From NCBI RefSeq assembly GCF_000720135.1, contig NZ_JOIU01000018.1, forward strand, positions 1 to 64,000: 64,000 nt of DNA, in the 5' to 3' direction. Under the pieces are notes generated by a model. The model was given only the letters and a program-made list of their open reading frames with translations. It did no database searches and was not told where the DNA came from. The stretch is from Streptomyces sp. NRRL S-1022. GTDB taxonomy: Bacteria; Actinomycetota; Actinomycetes; Streptomycetales; Streptomycetaceae. Position numbers and translations under genes: made by a program. Below, in pieces: positions 16,702 to 24,272 of the stretch; position 1 is the stretch's first letter; each line of letters begins with the position of its first letter.

Positions 16702-17262
16702 TTGAACGCCTTCCGGTTTCGTCCGGGGAAGCTTCCTGCTGTCGCCGTGGCCGTGACTGCCGGTCTTGTGATCGTGCTCTCCGGATGCAGTGATCACAGG
16801 GAGAAGCGTGAGTACGCGATCCCGAGTTCCTTTTGCGGGGTTTCGGTCGACCGTGACGAGTTGGCACCTTTCATGCCCTCCGGCAGGAAAGTGACCGTCC
16901 AGAAGGATGTGCCGGACTCGTTGTCGTCGGTGTGCCGGGTCCGCGTCGACTCCCGTCTGGCGGTGGAGTTCAAGCAGATGTGGCTGACGAGCAGCAGCAC
17001 GGCGTATTTCGTGGGGGGACAGGCAGACTCCCGGCTCGATCGCGAGGCGGAGGGCGGAAGGTTCCTCTACTCCGGCCGGGAGGCGTTCGGAAAGACGCGG
17101 CATTGTACGCATGAGAAGCTCGCGGGCAGCAATATGTTCACCGCAGTCCAGATGCAGTCCTCGGGTCATCAGGATGCTGATGCCATGAGGAAACTCATCG
17201 CCGCGTACACAAAAGCCGTCGAGAATACGAGCATCTGCAAGGACGGCAAATCCTTCACCTGA
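16702..17262 (+). CDS. lipoprotein, third gene of the WXG-type cassette
   Basis: A 186-aa lipoprotein. Basic residues and a hydrophobic run lead to the lipobox VLSGC (Cys near 29), and the exported domain has about four further cysteines. TTG 16702 is taken as start because AAGGAG lies 5 nt upstream and it gives a compact signal sequence; ATG 16684, overlapping the upstream stop, is the alternative. No enzymatic motif. As the last gene of the cassette it could be an immunity or receptor protein exposed on the cell surface; this is inference. Confidence 0.75.
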   Translation: MNAFRFRPGKLPAVAVAVTAGLVIVLSGCSDHREKREYAIPSSFCGVSVDRDELAPFMPSGRKVTVQKDVPDSLSSVCRVRVDSRLAVEFKQMWLTSSSTAYFVGGQADSRLDREAEGGRFLYSGREAFGKTRHCTHEKLAGSNMFTAVQMQSSGHQDADAMRKLIAAYTKAVENTSICKDGKSFT

Positions 17263-17288
17263 GGACTGACGCTTTGTCGGGTCCGCCC

Positions 17289-17663
17289 TCAACCGTCGAC
17301 CTCAACGACGACCCGTACGCCCGCGCTCAGTCCCCACTTCGTCATGGCTCCCGCCTCCGCCTCCAGTACGTGTCGGGCGCGGAGGCGTGGCAGGCCCAGG
17401 CGGCCCGGGGGCATGGTGCGGACCGCGAGGACGGTCAGGTTGCGGTCCAGGTAGGCGACGTCGATCGGGATGCGCATGCCGAACGTGTGCACCCCGCTCG
17501 CCGGTGACAGCAGCATCGCGCCGTCGAGGGAGTCCCGGCCGAGGAGGCCTTTGGTGCGCGCGCGGTAGGAGGCCGAGATCTCCAGGGGGACGGGGGCGCC
17601 GAGCACCACCCCGGAGTCCGTGCGCACGACCAGCCGTCCCCGTCCGTCCCGCCAGCGCCCCAT
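17289..17663 (-). CDS. DUF192 family protein
   Basis: A 124-aa DUF192 protein. Recognisable segments are PLEISASYRARTKGLLGRDS, the GVHTFGMRIPIDVAYLD core and the C-terminal strand pair VLEAEAGAMTKWGL with RVVVEVD. Related proteins are small secreted or cytosolic proteins of unknown function, sometimes near cell-envelope genes. No signal peptide is visible. It is convergent with the cassette lipoprotein (26-bp gap) and diverges from the oxidoreductase gene. Confidence 0.85.
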   Translation of the reverse strand: MGRWRDGRGRLVVRTDSGVVLGAPVPLEISASYRARTKGLLGRDSLDGAMLLSPASGVHTFGMRIPIDVAYLDRNLTVLAVRTMPPGRLGLPRLRARHVLEAEAGAMTKWGLSAGVRVVVEVDG

Positions 17664-17778
17664 GCCCTGCCCTCCGCTTCCTGCCCAAGTCCATGTCCAT
17701 GTCGACGTCCGTGGCCGTCAACCCGCCGGATCCGTAATTGCGTTGTCTCCAGCCGTCCTCCCCGCTAGGAAGGGCCCT

Positions 17779-18648
17779 ATGACAGGACTCGGTGTCGTAT
17801 TCCGTCCCCAGCTTCCTCCCGAGCGGCTGCGGGCCGTCGCCCGGGAGGCTGATGCCGCGGGGCTGGAAGAGCTGTGGCTGTGGGAGGACTGCTTCCTGGC
17901 GGGCGGGGTGTCCACGGCCGCCGCCGCGCTCGCCTGGACCGAGCGGGTGCGGGTCGGCGTCGGGCTGCTGCCCGTGCCGCTCAGGAACGTCGCCGTCACC
18001 GCCATGGAGGCCGCCTCGCTGGAGCGCATGTTCCCCGGCCGGGCCATCCTGACCCTGGGACACGGGGTGCAGGACTGGATGGGGCAGGTCGGCGCCCGGG
18101 CCGCCTCCCCGCTCGGCCTGCTCGGTGAGCACCTCGACGCCCTGCGCGCCCTGCTGCGCGGGGAGCGCCTCACCGTGCGCGGGCGCTATGTCCGGTTGGA
18201 CGACGTCGCGCTCGACTGGCCCCCCGAGCACCCGGTCGACATCCTCGCGGGCGGCACCGGACCCCGTACGCTCCGGCTCTCCGGCGAGAAGGCCGACGGC
18301 ACCCTCCTCACCGCCGCCACCTCGGTGGACGGCGTGCGGCGGGCCCGCAAGCTCGTGGAGGAGGGGCGCCGGGCGGCCGGTCGCGGCGGCGCGCACCGGG
18401 TCGTCGTCTATCTCCTGGCCGCCACGGGCGCCGGCGCCGACGCCCGGCTGCGCGCCGAACTCGCGGCCGAGGGGCTGGAGTCGGCGGGCGTGGGCGTCGC
18501 CGGGGACGCGGACGCGGTGGCCGAGGCGGTACGGCAGGTGGCCGAGGCCGGCGCCGACACCGTCGTGTTGCAGCCGACGGCGGACGAGCCCGACCCGGAG
18601 GGCTTCGTGCGCTTCGCCGCGCGGGAGGTCCGGCCCCTGGTGCCCTGA
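17779..18648 (+). CDS. LLM-class (luciferase-like) F420/flavin-dependent oxidoreductase
   Basis: A 289-aa TIM-barrel oxidoreductase of the luciferase-like monooxygenase superfamily. The N-terminus GLGVVFRPQLPPERL, the LWLWEDCFLAGG segment, RVGVGLLPVPLRN and the phosphate-binding loop AGGTGPRTLRLSGEKADG are typical. Many actinobacterial members use F420 rather than FMN; the cofactor cannot be decided here. AGGAAGGG precedes the ATG by 4 nt. The substrate is unknown. It stands alone, with a 281-bp gap before the methyltransferase gene. Confidence 0.88.
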   Translation: MTGLGVVFRPQLPPERLRAVAREADAAGLEELWLWEDCFLAGGVSTAAAALAWTERVRVGVGLLPVPLRNVAVTAMEAASLERMFPGRAILTLGHGVQDWMGQVGARAASPLGLLGEHLDALRALLRGERLTVRGRYVRLDDVALDWPPEHPVDILAGGTGPRTLRLSGEKADGTLLTAATSVDGVRRARKLVEEGRRAAGRGGAHRVVVYLLAATGAGADARLRAELAAEGLESAGVGVAGDADAVAEAVRQVAEAGADTVVLQPTADEPDPEGFVRFAAREVRPLVP

Positions 18649-18929
18649 GCGGTGGGGTGTGTCCAAGGGCTGTCGTCAGGGAGGGCTGCCACGCCTGGGC
18701 AGGTCCGAGGACGGCACCGACGGCCGTCGGCGGGTGGCAGCGGGTGGTGACGGGTGGTGGCTCGGACGGTCGTACCGCGGCCAGGGCTTCGGCCCCCGCG
18801 CGCTCGCCGGCGGGTCTGGTCGCGTCCCGGAGGCCGGAGGGGTGCTCGCCGCCCGCCGGGCCCGCCGCGTCCGGCAGTGCCGCGGGAAAACCGCAGGACC
18901 CGCCGCGGCCCGGCTGCGACCATGGCCGT

Positions 18930-19787
18930 ATGAGCGTGGACCGTACCTTCGAGGACCTTGTGGCCGAGGGCGCCGCCGTGCCGACCGAGGGGTGGGACTT
19001 CTCGTGGTTCGAGGGGCGGGCCGCGGAGGCGCGCCCGTCGTGGCAGTACGCCCGGTCCGCGGCGCGGCGGCTGGCCGGCGCCGAGGCCGCGCTCGACATC
19101 CAGACCGGCGGCGGGGAGGTGCTGGACTTCGCGCTGTCCCGGGCGGAACCGGCCCGGCCGGTGCTGGTGGCGGCGACCGAGGGATGGCCGGCGAACGTGG
19201 CGAAGGCCACCGCGCTGCTGCGGTCCCGCGGGGTCGTGGTGGTCGCCGCCCCGGACGACGCGCCGCTGCCGTTCGCGGACGAGGCGTTCGACCTGGTGCT
19301 CAGCCGGCACCCGGTGCGCCCGCACTGGGCAGAGATCGCCCGGGTGCTGCGGCCCGGCGGCACCTACTTCGCCCAGCACGTGGGGCCGGCGAGCGTCTTC
19401 GAGCTGGTGGAACACTTCCTCGGGCCGCAGCCGCCGGAGGTGCGCGGCGCCCGTGATCCGGAGCGGGAGCGGGCCGACGCCGAGGCGGCGGGCCTGGAGG
19501 TGGCCGGGCTGCGGGCGGAGCTGCTGCGGATGGAGTTCCGCGACATCGCCGCCGTCGTCCACTTCCTGCGCAAGGTGGTCTGGATGGTCCCGGGTTTCAC
19601 GGTCGAGGCCTACGAGCCGCACCTGCGGGCGCTGCACGAGCGGATCGGGGAGGAGGGGCCGTTCGTCGCGCACAGCACCCGGCACCTCTTCGACGTACGC
19701 AAGCCGCAGCGCCGGCCGGAGCCCATGCCGGAGCGCCGACCCGAGCCCATGCCGGGGCACACGCCAGGACGCCGGCCCGGCGACTGA
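18930..19787 (+). CDS. SAM-dependent methyltransferase, class I
   Basis: A 285-aa Rossmann-fold methyltransferase. Motif I is divergent (ALDIQTGGGEVL replaces DxGxGxG), followed by APDDAPLPFADEAFDLVLSR (the acidic loop and motif IV) and RVLRPGGTYFAQHVG. The last 25 residues are a Pro/Arg-rich repeat (RRPEPMP twice). Methyltransferases of this type act on small molecules, but the acceptor is unknown. The start is uncertain: ATG 18930 has no clear ribosome-binding site, and a leaderless start is possible. Confidence 0.85.
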   Translation: MSVDRTFEDLVAEGAAVPTEGWDFSWFEGRAAEARPSWQYARSAARRLAGAEAALDIQTGGGEVLDFALSRAEPARPVLVAATEGWPANVAKATALLRSRGVVVVAAPDDAPLPFADEAFDLVLSRHPVRPHWAEIARVLRPGGTYFAQHVGPASVFELVEHFLGPQPPEVRGARDPERERADAEAAGLEVAGLRAELLRMEFRDIAAVVHFLRKVVWMVPGFTVEAYEPHLRALHERIGEEGPFVAHSTRHLFDVRKPQRRPEPMPERRPEPMPGHTPGRRPGD

Positions 19788-20227
19788 CCCGTCAGCGGCC
19801 CGAGTTCGCCCGGGATCCGACGCGAGTTCGCCCGGAGTTCCCGCACGGTTTCCACATTGTTATCCACCGCGGTTTCACATGAACCCCACCGGTCACGTAA
19901 GTTCAGACCAAGGTAATTCGCGTGAGCAAAGCTGCGCGGTCGGCACCGCGCGGTGGAGGGGGCTGCGCGGTGCCGTGAAGCCGATGATCTTCCCGGGGCG
20001 GGGGAGCGGAACCGCCAAGTCCGCCGTTCGCTGACCGCGTCGCCCGTCGGAGGGACTCGGGGCAACTCGCCGATGTACCCCCAAGATGGCCTAATCCTTG
20101 CGATTCCACTGCTATCCGGCTGGATCTTCCTGTGATTCCGCTGTGAATCGGCCGTCAAAAGCCCCTGAATCTATCCTTCCGCGGCCACCGGGGCGTTGCC
20201 GGGTGATTCCGGAGAGTAGTTGTGGCA
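19788..20227. other. long non-coding stretch with strong hairpin and repeated GATTCC motifs
   Basis: No convincing gene in either strand. It contains an 11-bp perfect inverted repeat with a 13-nt loop (19941-19951 pairing with 19965-19975), possibly a terminator for the methyltransferase gene. There are three GATTCC copies (20102, 20134, 20205), the second inside a GATTC/GAATC dyad (20134-20149). The local G+C drops around 20090-20180, as is common near promoters. Confidence 0.5.
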
Positions 20228-20319
20228 CGCCGATGCACCCACGATCCCTTACGAAGGGTTATGGTGGAAACCCCCCCTCGGGCCGGTCCGTCTCCCCCCC
20301 ACGGACCGGCCCGTTTTTT
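20228..20319 (+). ncRNA. candidate small RNA with two C7 runs, 6C-like
   Basis: About 90 nt with no open frame. It holds a CCCTT-ACG-AAGGG hairpin (20246-20258), a C7 run (20271-20277), then a 13-bp terminator hairpin whose 9-nt loop holds a second C7 run (20294-20300), and a T6 tail. A possible promoter is TTGCCG (20196-20201) with TAGTTG (20217-20222), although the 15-bp spacer is short. Actinobacterial 6C RNAs are defined by C-rich loops in two hairpins; here only the second run is clearly in a loop, so the family match is tentative. Confidence 0.5.
20279..20319 (+). terminator. strong intrinsic terminator
   Basis: A 13-bp G+C-rich stem (CGGGCCGGTCCGT with ACGGACCGGCCCG), a C-rich 9-nt loop and TTTTTT immediately after. 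This is the only textbook T-run terminator noted in the window. It ends 255 bp before uppS, so it must stop a transcript arising upstream, most simply the candidate small RNA. Confidence 0.88.
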
Positions 20320-20393
20320 CGTCGGCGCCGTCCGCGTCCGGCCCGCCGCCCCGCCCGGCGGAGACGACCGGCAAACACGCCGGCACCTTCCCG

Positions 20394-20445
20394 GACCGGC
20401 CCGTACGACCCGGGCGGCACCACCCCCGACCGGCCCGTACGACCC
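20394..20445 (+). repeat. 18-bp direct repeat upstream of uppS
   Basis: GACCGGCCCGTACGACCC occurs at 20394-20411 and again at 20428-20445, 34 bp apart. Part of it echoes the right arm of the upstream terminator. A TAGGCT box at 20521-20526 is a possible -10 for uppS. Whether the repeat is a binding site or a slippage product cannot be told. Confidence 0.6.
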
Positions 20446-20573
20446 GGCCGGGCCCGCCACGGCCCAGGCGCCGCCCGGCCACCGGGAAAACCCCGCGCCG
20501 GAACAAGTCCCGAACAGCGGTAGGCTCAACGGCTCCGGCACCCCTACCCCGCGCCCAAACCCCGGAGGGTCAC

Positions 20574-21347
20574 GTGAACCTGCGCGACAAGCTGCGCGGC
20601 CTGCTCGTCAGGCTCTACGCACGCCGGGTGGAAGGCCACCTGGACCACGCTCAGGTGCCCAAGCACATCGGCGTCATCATGGACGGCAACCGCCGCTGGG
20701 CGAAGGCGTCCGGCTCCAGCACCGTCCACGGGCACCGGGCCGGCGCCGAGAAGATCGAGGAGTTCCTCGGCTGGTGCAGCGAGACCGACGTCGAGGTCGT
20801 CACCCTGTGGCTGCTGTCCACCGACAACTTCGACCGCCCGCAGGAGGAACTCGTCCCCCTGCTCGGCATCATCGAGGACGTCGTACGCACCCTCGCCGCC
20901 GACGGCCGCTGGCGGGTGCACCACGTCGGCACGCTCGACCTGCTGCCCGCGCAGATGCAGACGGCGCTGAAGGAGGCCCAGGAGGCCACCGCCCACATCG
21001 ACGGGATAACCGTCAACGTGGCCATCGGCTACGGCGGCCGGCAGGAGATCGCCGACGCCGTGCGCTCCATGCTGCTCGACGCGCACGACAAGGGCGTGCC
21101 GATGGAGGACCTCGCCGAGTCCGTCGACATCGACATGATCGGCCGTCACCTGTACACCGGGGCCCAGCCCGACCCGGACCTGGTGATCCGCACCAGCGGC
21201 GAACAGCGGTTGTCCGGATTCATGCTCTGGCAGACCGCCCATTCGGAGTACTACTTCTGCGAGGTCTTCTGGCCGGCGTTCCGGAAGGTCGACTTCCTGC
21301 GTGCGCTGCGCGACTACGCCGCACGTCACCGCCGCTACGGCGGCTGA
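20574..21347 (+). CDS. uppS: isoprenyl (undecaprenyl-type) diphosphate synthase
   Basis: A 257-aa cis-prenyltransferase that extends allylic diphosphates with isopentenyl diphosphate to make the wall lipid carrier or a precursor. The diphosphate-binding motif HIGVIMDGNRRWA (catalytic Asp near 39), LWLLSTDNFDRP, and the C-terminal IPP site DLVIRTSGEQRLSGFMLWQ are complete. GTG start with CGGAGGG 5 nt upstream. Streptomyces carry more than one such enzyme, so this may make a shorter chain rather than undecaprenyl diphosphate. Confidence 0.9.
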   Translation: MNLRDKLRGLLVRLYARRVEGHLDHAQVPKHIGVIMDGNRRWAKASGSSTVHGHRAGAEKIEEFLGWCSETDVEVVTLWLLSTDNFDRPQEELVPLLGIIEDVVRTLAADGRWRVHHVGTLDLLPAQMQTALKEAQEATAHIDGITVNVAIGYGGRQEIADAVRSMLLDAHDKGVPMEDLAESVDIDMIGRHLYTGAQPDPDLVIRTSGEQRLSGFMLWQTAHSEYYFCEVFWPAFRKVDFLRALRDYAARHRRYGG

Positions 21348-21358
21348 CCCACCCGCCC

Positions 21359-21386
21359 CGCCCCGTCGCCGCCCGGTGACGGGGCG
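21359..21386 (+). terminator. hairpin after uppS
   Basis: CGCCCCGTC pairs with GACGGGGCG across a 10-nt loop, 12 bp after the uppS stop, followed by TTGCGTTT. It is a plausible factor-independent terminator of the Streptomyces type with an imperfect T-tract. Confidence 0.65.
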
Positions 21387-21694
21387 TTGCGTTTACCCCG
21401 CTCGGCGGGGATGTAACGAGGAGTTCACCAGCGCGCTGTTGGCCGCATTTGCATGGCGGCGCATGTTCGAGGGCATAAGCCAGACAGGTCGACACCCGAT
21501 CCACGGGCGTCGGATCTCAGCGGGCGGCACGGGGCCGTCCGCCCGGGAGGCCCTTTGCACCAGCCCGACTGTGCGCTCACAGCACGGAAGCAGCCGCGAG
21601 GGGCCGGTTCGCGGCCCGTCGTGCGCGGGGGCCAGACACCGGTCCAGGATCACTTCGTCGCTCCCCGACCTCATCCGAGGGGGTACGTCCTTCC
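21387..21694. other. phoH upstream region, no gene seen
   Basis: About 300 bp without a credible reading frame. It is locally less G+C-rich around 21410-21480, so the phoH promoter is probably here, but no -10/-35 pair stands out. No clear structured RNA was found. Confidence 0.4.
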
Positions 21695-23020
21695 GTGGTG
21701 ACCAGCACAAAGCGCCATCTGCCAGACCGGCGCACCTATGTTCTCGACACCAGCGTCCTGCTGGCCGACCCGAACGCCCTGACCCGCTTCGACGAGCACG
21801 AGGTCGTGCTCCCCATCGTGGTGGTCACGGAGCTGGAGGCCAAGCGGCACCATCCCGAACTCGGCTACTTCGCCCGGCAGGCCCTGCGCCTGCTCGACGA
21901 CTACCGGGTCCGGTACGGCCGTCTCGACGCCCCCATCCCGATCGGGGACCTCGGCGGCACGATCCGTGTCGAGCTCAACCACTCGGACCCCAGCGTGCTG
22001 CCCACCGGCTACCGCCTGGGGGACAACGACTCCCGCATCCTCGCGGTGGCCCGCAACCTGCAGGCCGAGGGGTTCGACGTCACCGTCGTGTCGAAGGACC
22101 TGCCGCTGAGGATCAAGGCGTCCTCGGTCGGCCTCCTCGCCGAGGAGTACCGGGCCGAACTCGCCATCACGGAGAACTCCGGCTGGACCGGGATGACCGA
22201 ACTCACCCTGCCGGGTGAACAGGTGGACATCCTCTTCGAGGAAGGACACGTGTACGTCCCGGAGGCGGCCGGCCTCCCCGTGCACACCGGGCTGACCCTC
22301 CAGTCCGAGCGCGGCAAGGCCCTCGGCCGGGTCACCGCCGAGGGCAACGTCCGGCTGGTGCGCGGCGACCGGGAGGCGTTCGGCATCAAGGGCCGCAGCG
22401 CCGAGCAGCGCATCGCGCTCGACCTGCTGCTCGACCCGGACGTCGGCATCGTCTCGATGGGCGGCCGGGCCGGCACCGGCAAGTCGGCACTGGCGCTGTG
22501 CGCGGGCCTGGAGGCGGTCCTGGAGCGCCGCCAGCACCGGAAGGTGATGGTCTTCCGGCCGCTGTACGCCGTCGGCGGGCAGGAGCTGGGCTATCTGCCG
22601 GGCAGCGAGGCGGAGAAGATGAGCCCGTGGGCGCAGGCCGTCTTCGACACCCTCTCGGCGGTCACCAGCCGCGAGGTCATCGAGGAGGTCACCTCGCGCG
22701 GGATGCTGGAGGTGCTGCCGCTGACCCACATCCGCGGGCGGTCGCTGCACGACGCGTTCGTGATCGTGGACGAGGCGCAGTCCCTGGAGAGGAACGTGCT
22801 GCTGACCGTTCTGTCCCGGATCGGCGCCAACTCGCGGGTCGTGCTCACCCATGACGTGGCACAGCGGGACAATCTGCGCGTGGGCCGCTACGACGGGGTG
22901 GTCGCCGTCGTGGAGAAGCTGAAGGGGCACCCCCTCTTCGCGCACGTCACGCTGACGCGGTCCGAGAGGTCCCAGATTGCCGCTCTTGTGACCGAAATGC
23001 TGGAGGACGGCCACATCTGA
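21695..23020 (+). CDS. phoH: PhoH-family ATPase with N-terminal PIN domain
   Basis: A 441-aa PIN-PhoH fusion of the PhoH2 type, known in mycobacteria as an RNA helicase/ribonuclease. The N-terminal PIN domain (about 10-140) starts [16 protein letters not shown] and keeps the acidic residues ([18 protein letters not shown]). A connector leads to the PhoH ATPase with Walker [12 protein letters not shown] (about 255) and Walker [15 protein letters not shown], then THDVAQRDN. All key residues are present. GTG at 21695 or 21698 starts the protein, 11 nt after CGAGGGGG. Confidence 0.93.
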   Translation: MVTSTKRHLPDRRTYVLDTSVLLADPNALTRFDEHEVVLPIVVVTELEAKRHHPELGYFARQALRLLDDYRVRYGRLDAPIPIGDLGGTIRVELNHSDPSVLPTGYRLGDNDSRILAVARNLQAEGFDVTVVSKDLPLRIKASSVGLLAEEYRAELAITENSGWTGMTELTLPGEQVDILFEEGHVYVPEAAGLPVHTGLTLQSERGKALGRVTAEGNVRLVRGDREAFGIKGRSAEQRIALDLLLDPDVGIVSMGGRAGTGKSALALCAGLEAVLERRQHRKVMVFRPLYAVGGQELGYLPGSEAEKMSPWAQAVFDTLSAVTSREVIEEVTSRGMLEVLPLTHIRGRSLHDAFVIVDEAQSLERNVLLTVLSRIGANSRVVLTHDVAQRDNLRVGRYDGVVAVVEKLKGHPLFAHVTLTRSERSQIAALVTEMLEDGHI

Positions 23021-23036
23021 CAGGGAACCGACGGCG

Positions 23037-23083
23037 AAGGGCGCCGTCCGGCAAAGGCCAAGAGCCTAGCCGGGCGGCGCCTT
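23037..23083 (+). terminator. hairpin after phoH
   Basis: AAGGGCGCCGTCCGGC pairs with GCCGGGCGGCGCCTT, giving a stem of about 15 bp with one mismatch/wobble and a 16-nt loop. It lies 16 bp after the stop with no T-run, a typical Streptomyces terminator. Confidence 0.75.
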
Positions 23084-23124
23084 CGTGCGTGGGGCTTTCC
23101 TGAAATCCCTGGGGACAAACGAGA

Positions 23125-23180
23125 TGTGAGCTTTCACACGCAACACAGAATTGCCACGCGGCGTCGGGTTACGGCAGAGT
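23125..23180 (+). promoter_or_regulatory. promoter of the lytic-transglycosylase gene with Crp-like dyad
   Basis: TTGCCA (23151-23156), an 18-bp spacer and CAGAGT (23175-23180) make a reasonable housekeeping promoter with transcription starting near 23187. Centred about 56 bp upstream of that start is the dyad TGTGAGCTTTCACA (23125-23138). It contains GTG-N6-CAC, the core described for Streptomyces Crp sites. The position suits an activator; regulation by Crp is inference. Confidence 0.55.
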
Positions 23181-23199
23181 CTCACTCCTGTCAGGCCCC

Positions 23200-23274
23200 G
23201 CATACGACACACCTGTACCCCCAGCGGTGCGGCACCACCCAAGCATCATCAACTCCATAGAGTTCGTCGTATGC
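23200..23274 (+). ncRNA. structured 5' leader element before the wall hydrolase gene
   Basis: GCATACGAC (23200-23208) pairs with GTCGTATGC (23266-23274) and encloses two smaller hairpins: GGTG/CACC (23226-23236) and AACTC/GAGTT (23251-23264). Together they form a three-way junction about 10 nt after the predicted transcription start and 146 nt before the GTG. The layout is riboswitch-like. I could not match it to the c-di-AMP (ydaO) element that precedes some Streptomyces wall-hydrolase genes. Confidence 0.5.
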
Positions 23275-23419
23275 CGCCCGAGCACCACGCGGCGCTCCCT
23301 CAAGGGGAGTTGTCCACCGGGCCCGCGCCTCCCGTGACCCCGCAGTTGGGAGGCCAGTGTCAGGGGCACGATTGCGTCCGCCAGGGTCACCGAAGCGGGC
23401 GATGCTGGAAGGAAACCGT

Positions 23420-24121
23420 GTGAGCCGGATTTCGGTCCGGGGATTCGCAGTGGCCTCGGCCACCGCGGTCACCGCTGTCGGAAGCGTCGTCGGCGTTGCC
23501 TCGGGCAGCACCGCGCAGACCAACGACGCCGAGGCTACGGCAGCCGACACCACGCTTCTCGCGGACATACCCGCGGGTCAGCAGGTGCAGGTGCAGGCCG
23601 CCTCCCTGACGCAGCAGGCGGACGCCCAGGCCATCGCCGCGGACGTGAGCGCCAAGAAGGACGCCGAGGAAGCCGCCCGCAAGGCAGCCGCCGAGACCGC
23701 GATCGCCAAGAAGGAGGCCGCCGAGAAGGAGGCCGCCAAGGCGGCCAAGGAGCGCGCCGAGACGAAGGCCGCGGCCAGCCGCGGTACCGACGTCCGCGAC
23801 TCCTCCAGCTTCCCGGTCCAGACGAACTACTCCGTCGCGCAGATCCAGGCGATGGCGCGTCAGATGGTGGGCGGCGGCCAGTTCCAGTGCTTCAGCAACA
23901 TCGTGGACCACGAGTCCAGCTGGAACTACCACGCGGTGAACGCCTCCTCCGGTGCCTACGGTCTCTTCCAGGCCCTGCCCGGCGGCAAGATGGCCTCCGC
24001 CGGCGCCGACTGGCAGACCAACCCGGCCACGCAGATCAAGTGGGGCCTCAACTACATGAACAGCCGCTACGGCAGCCCGTGTGAGGCCTGGTCGTTCTGG
24101 CAGGCCAACCACTGGTACTAG
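23420..24121 (+). CDS. secreted lytic-transglycosylase-like protein
   Basis: A 233-aa exported peptidoglycan hydrolase-like protein. The signal peptide is about 33 residues. An Ala/Lys/Glu-rich coiled-coil segment (about 70-125) may span the wall. The C-terminal lysozyme-like/SLT domain (about 145-233) has IVDHESSWNYHAVNASSGAYGLFQALP, with the catalytic Glu in HESSWN, and two cysteines. It resembles the Swl group related to Rpf resuscitation factors. GTG 23420 has AAGGA 6 nt upstream; ATG 23402 is possible. It has a 233-nt predicted leader. Confidence 0.9.
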   Translation: MSRISVRGFAVASATAVTAVGSVVGVASGSTAQTNDAEATAADTTLLADIPAGQQVQVQAASLTQQADAQAIAADVSAKKDAEEAARKAAAETAIAKKEAAEKEAAKAAKERAETKAAASRGTDVRDSSSFPVQTNYSVAQIQAMARQMVGGGQFQCFSNIVDHESSWNYHAVNASSGAYGLFQALPGGKMASAGADWQTNPATQIKWGLNYMNSRYGSPCEAWSFWQANHWY

Positions 24122-24162
24122 GAGTCCCGCCGGATCCGGTCGGCCCCTCTCGACCTCGCGCA

Positions 24163-24192
24163 GCCCCTCCCCGTCCTCAGGGGAGGGGCTTT
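24163..24192 (+). terminator. terminator after the transglycosylase gene
   Basis: GCCCCTCCCC and GGGGAGGGGC form a perfect 10-bp stem with a 7-nt loop, followed by TTTCGCCC. It is 41 bp past the stop codon. Confidence 0.85.
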
Positions 24193-24272
24193 CGCCCTGT
24201 ACGGTCGTATCCGAACGGCTCCCGGGGGGAGTGGTGGCGAGCACCCGGGGACGCGGGGGAAGAGGACGGATC

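Noticed and set aside
23187..23419. c-di-AMP (ydaO) riboswitch before the wall hydrolase
   Set aside because: I looked for the conserved G-rich joints and GAAUC-type motifs and did not find them; only a generic three-way junction is supported.
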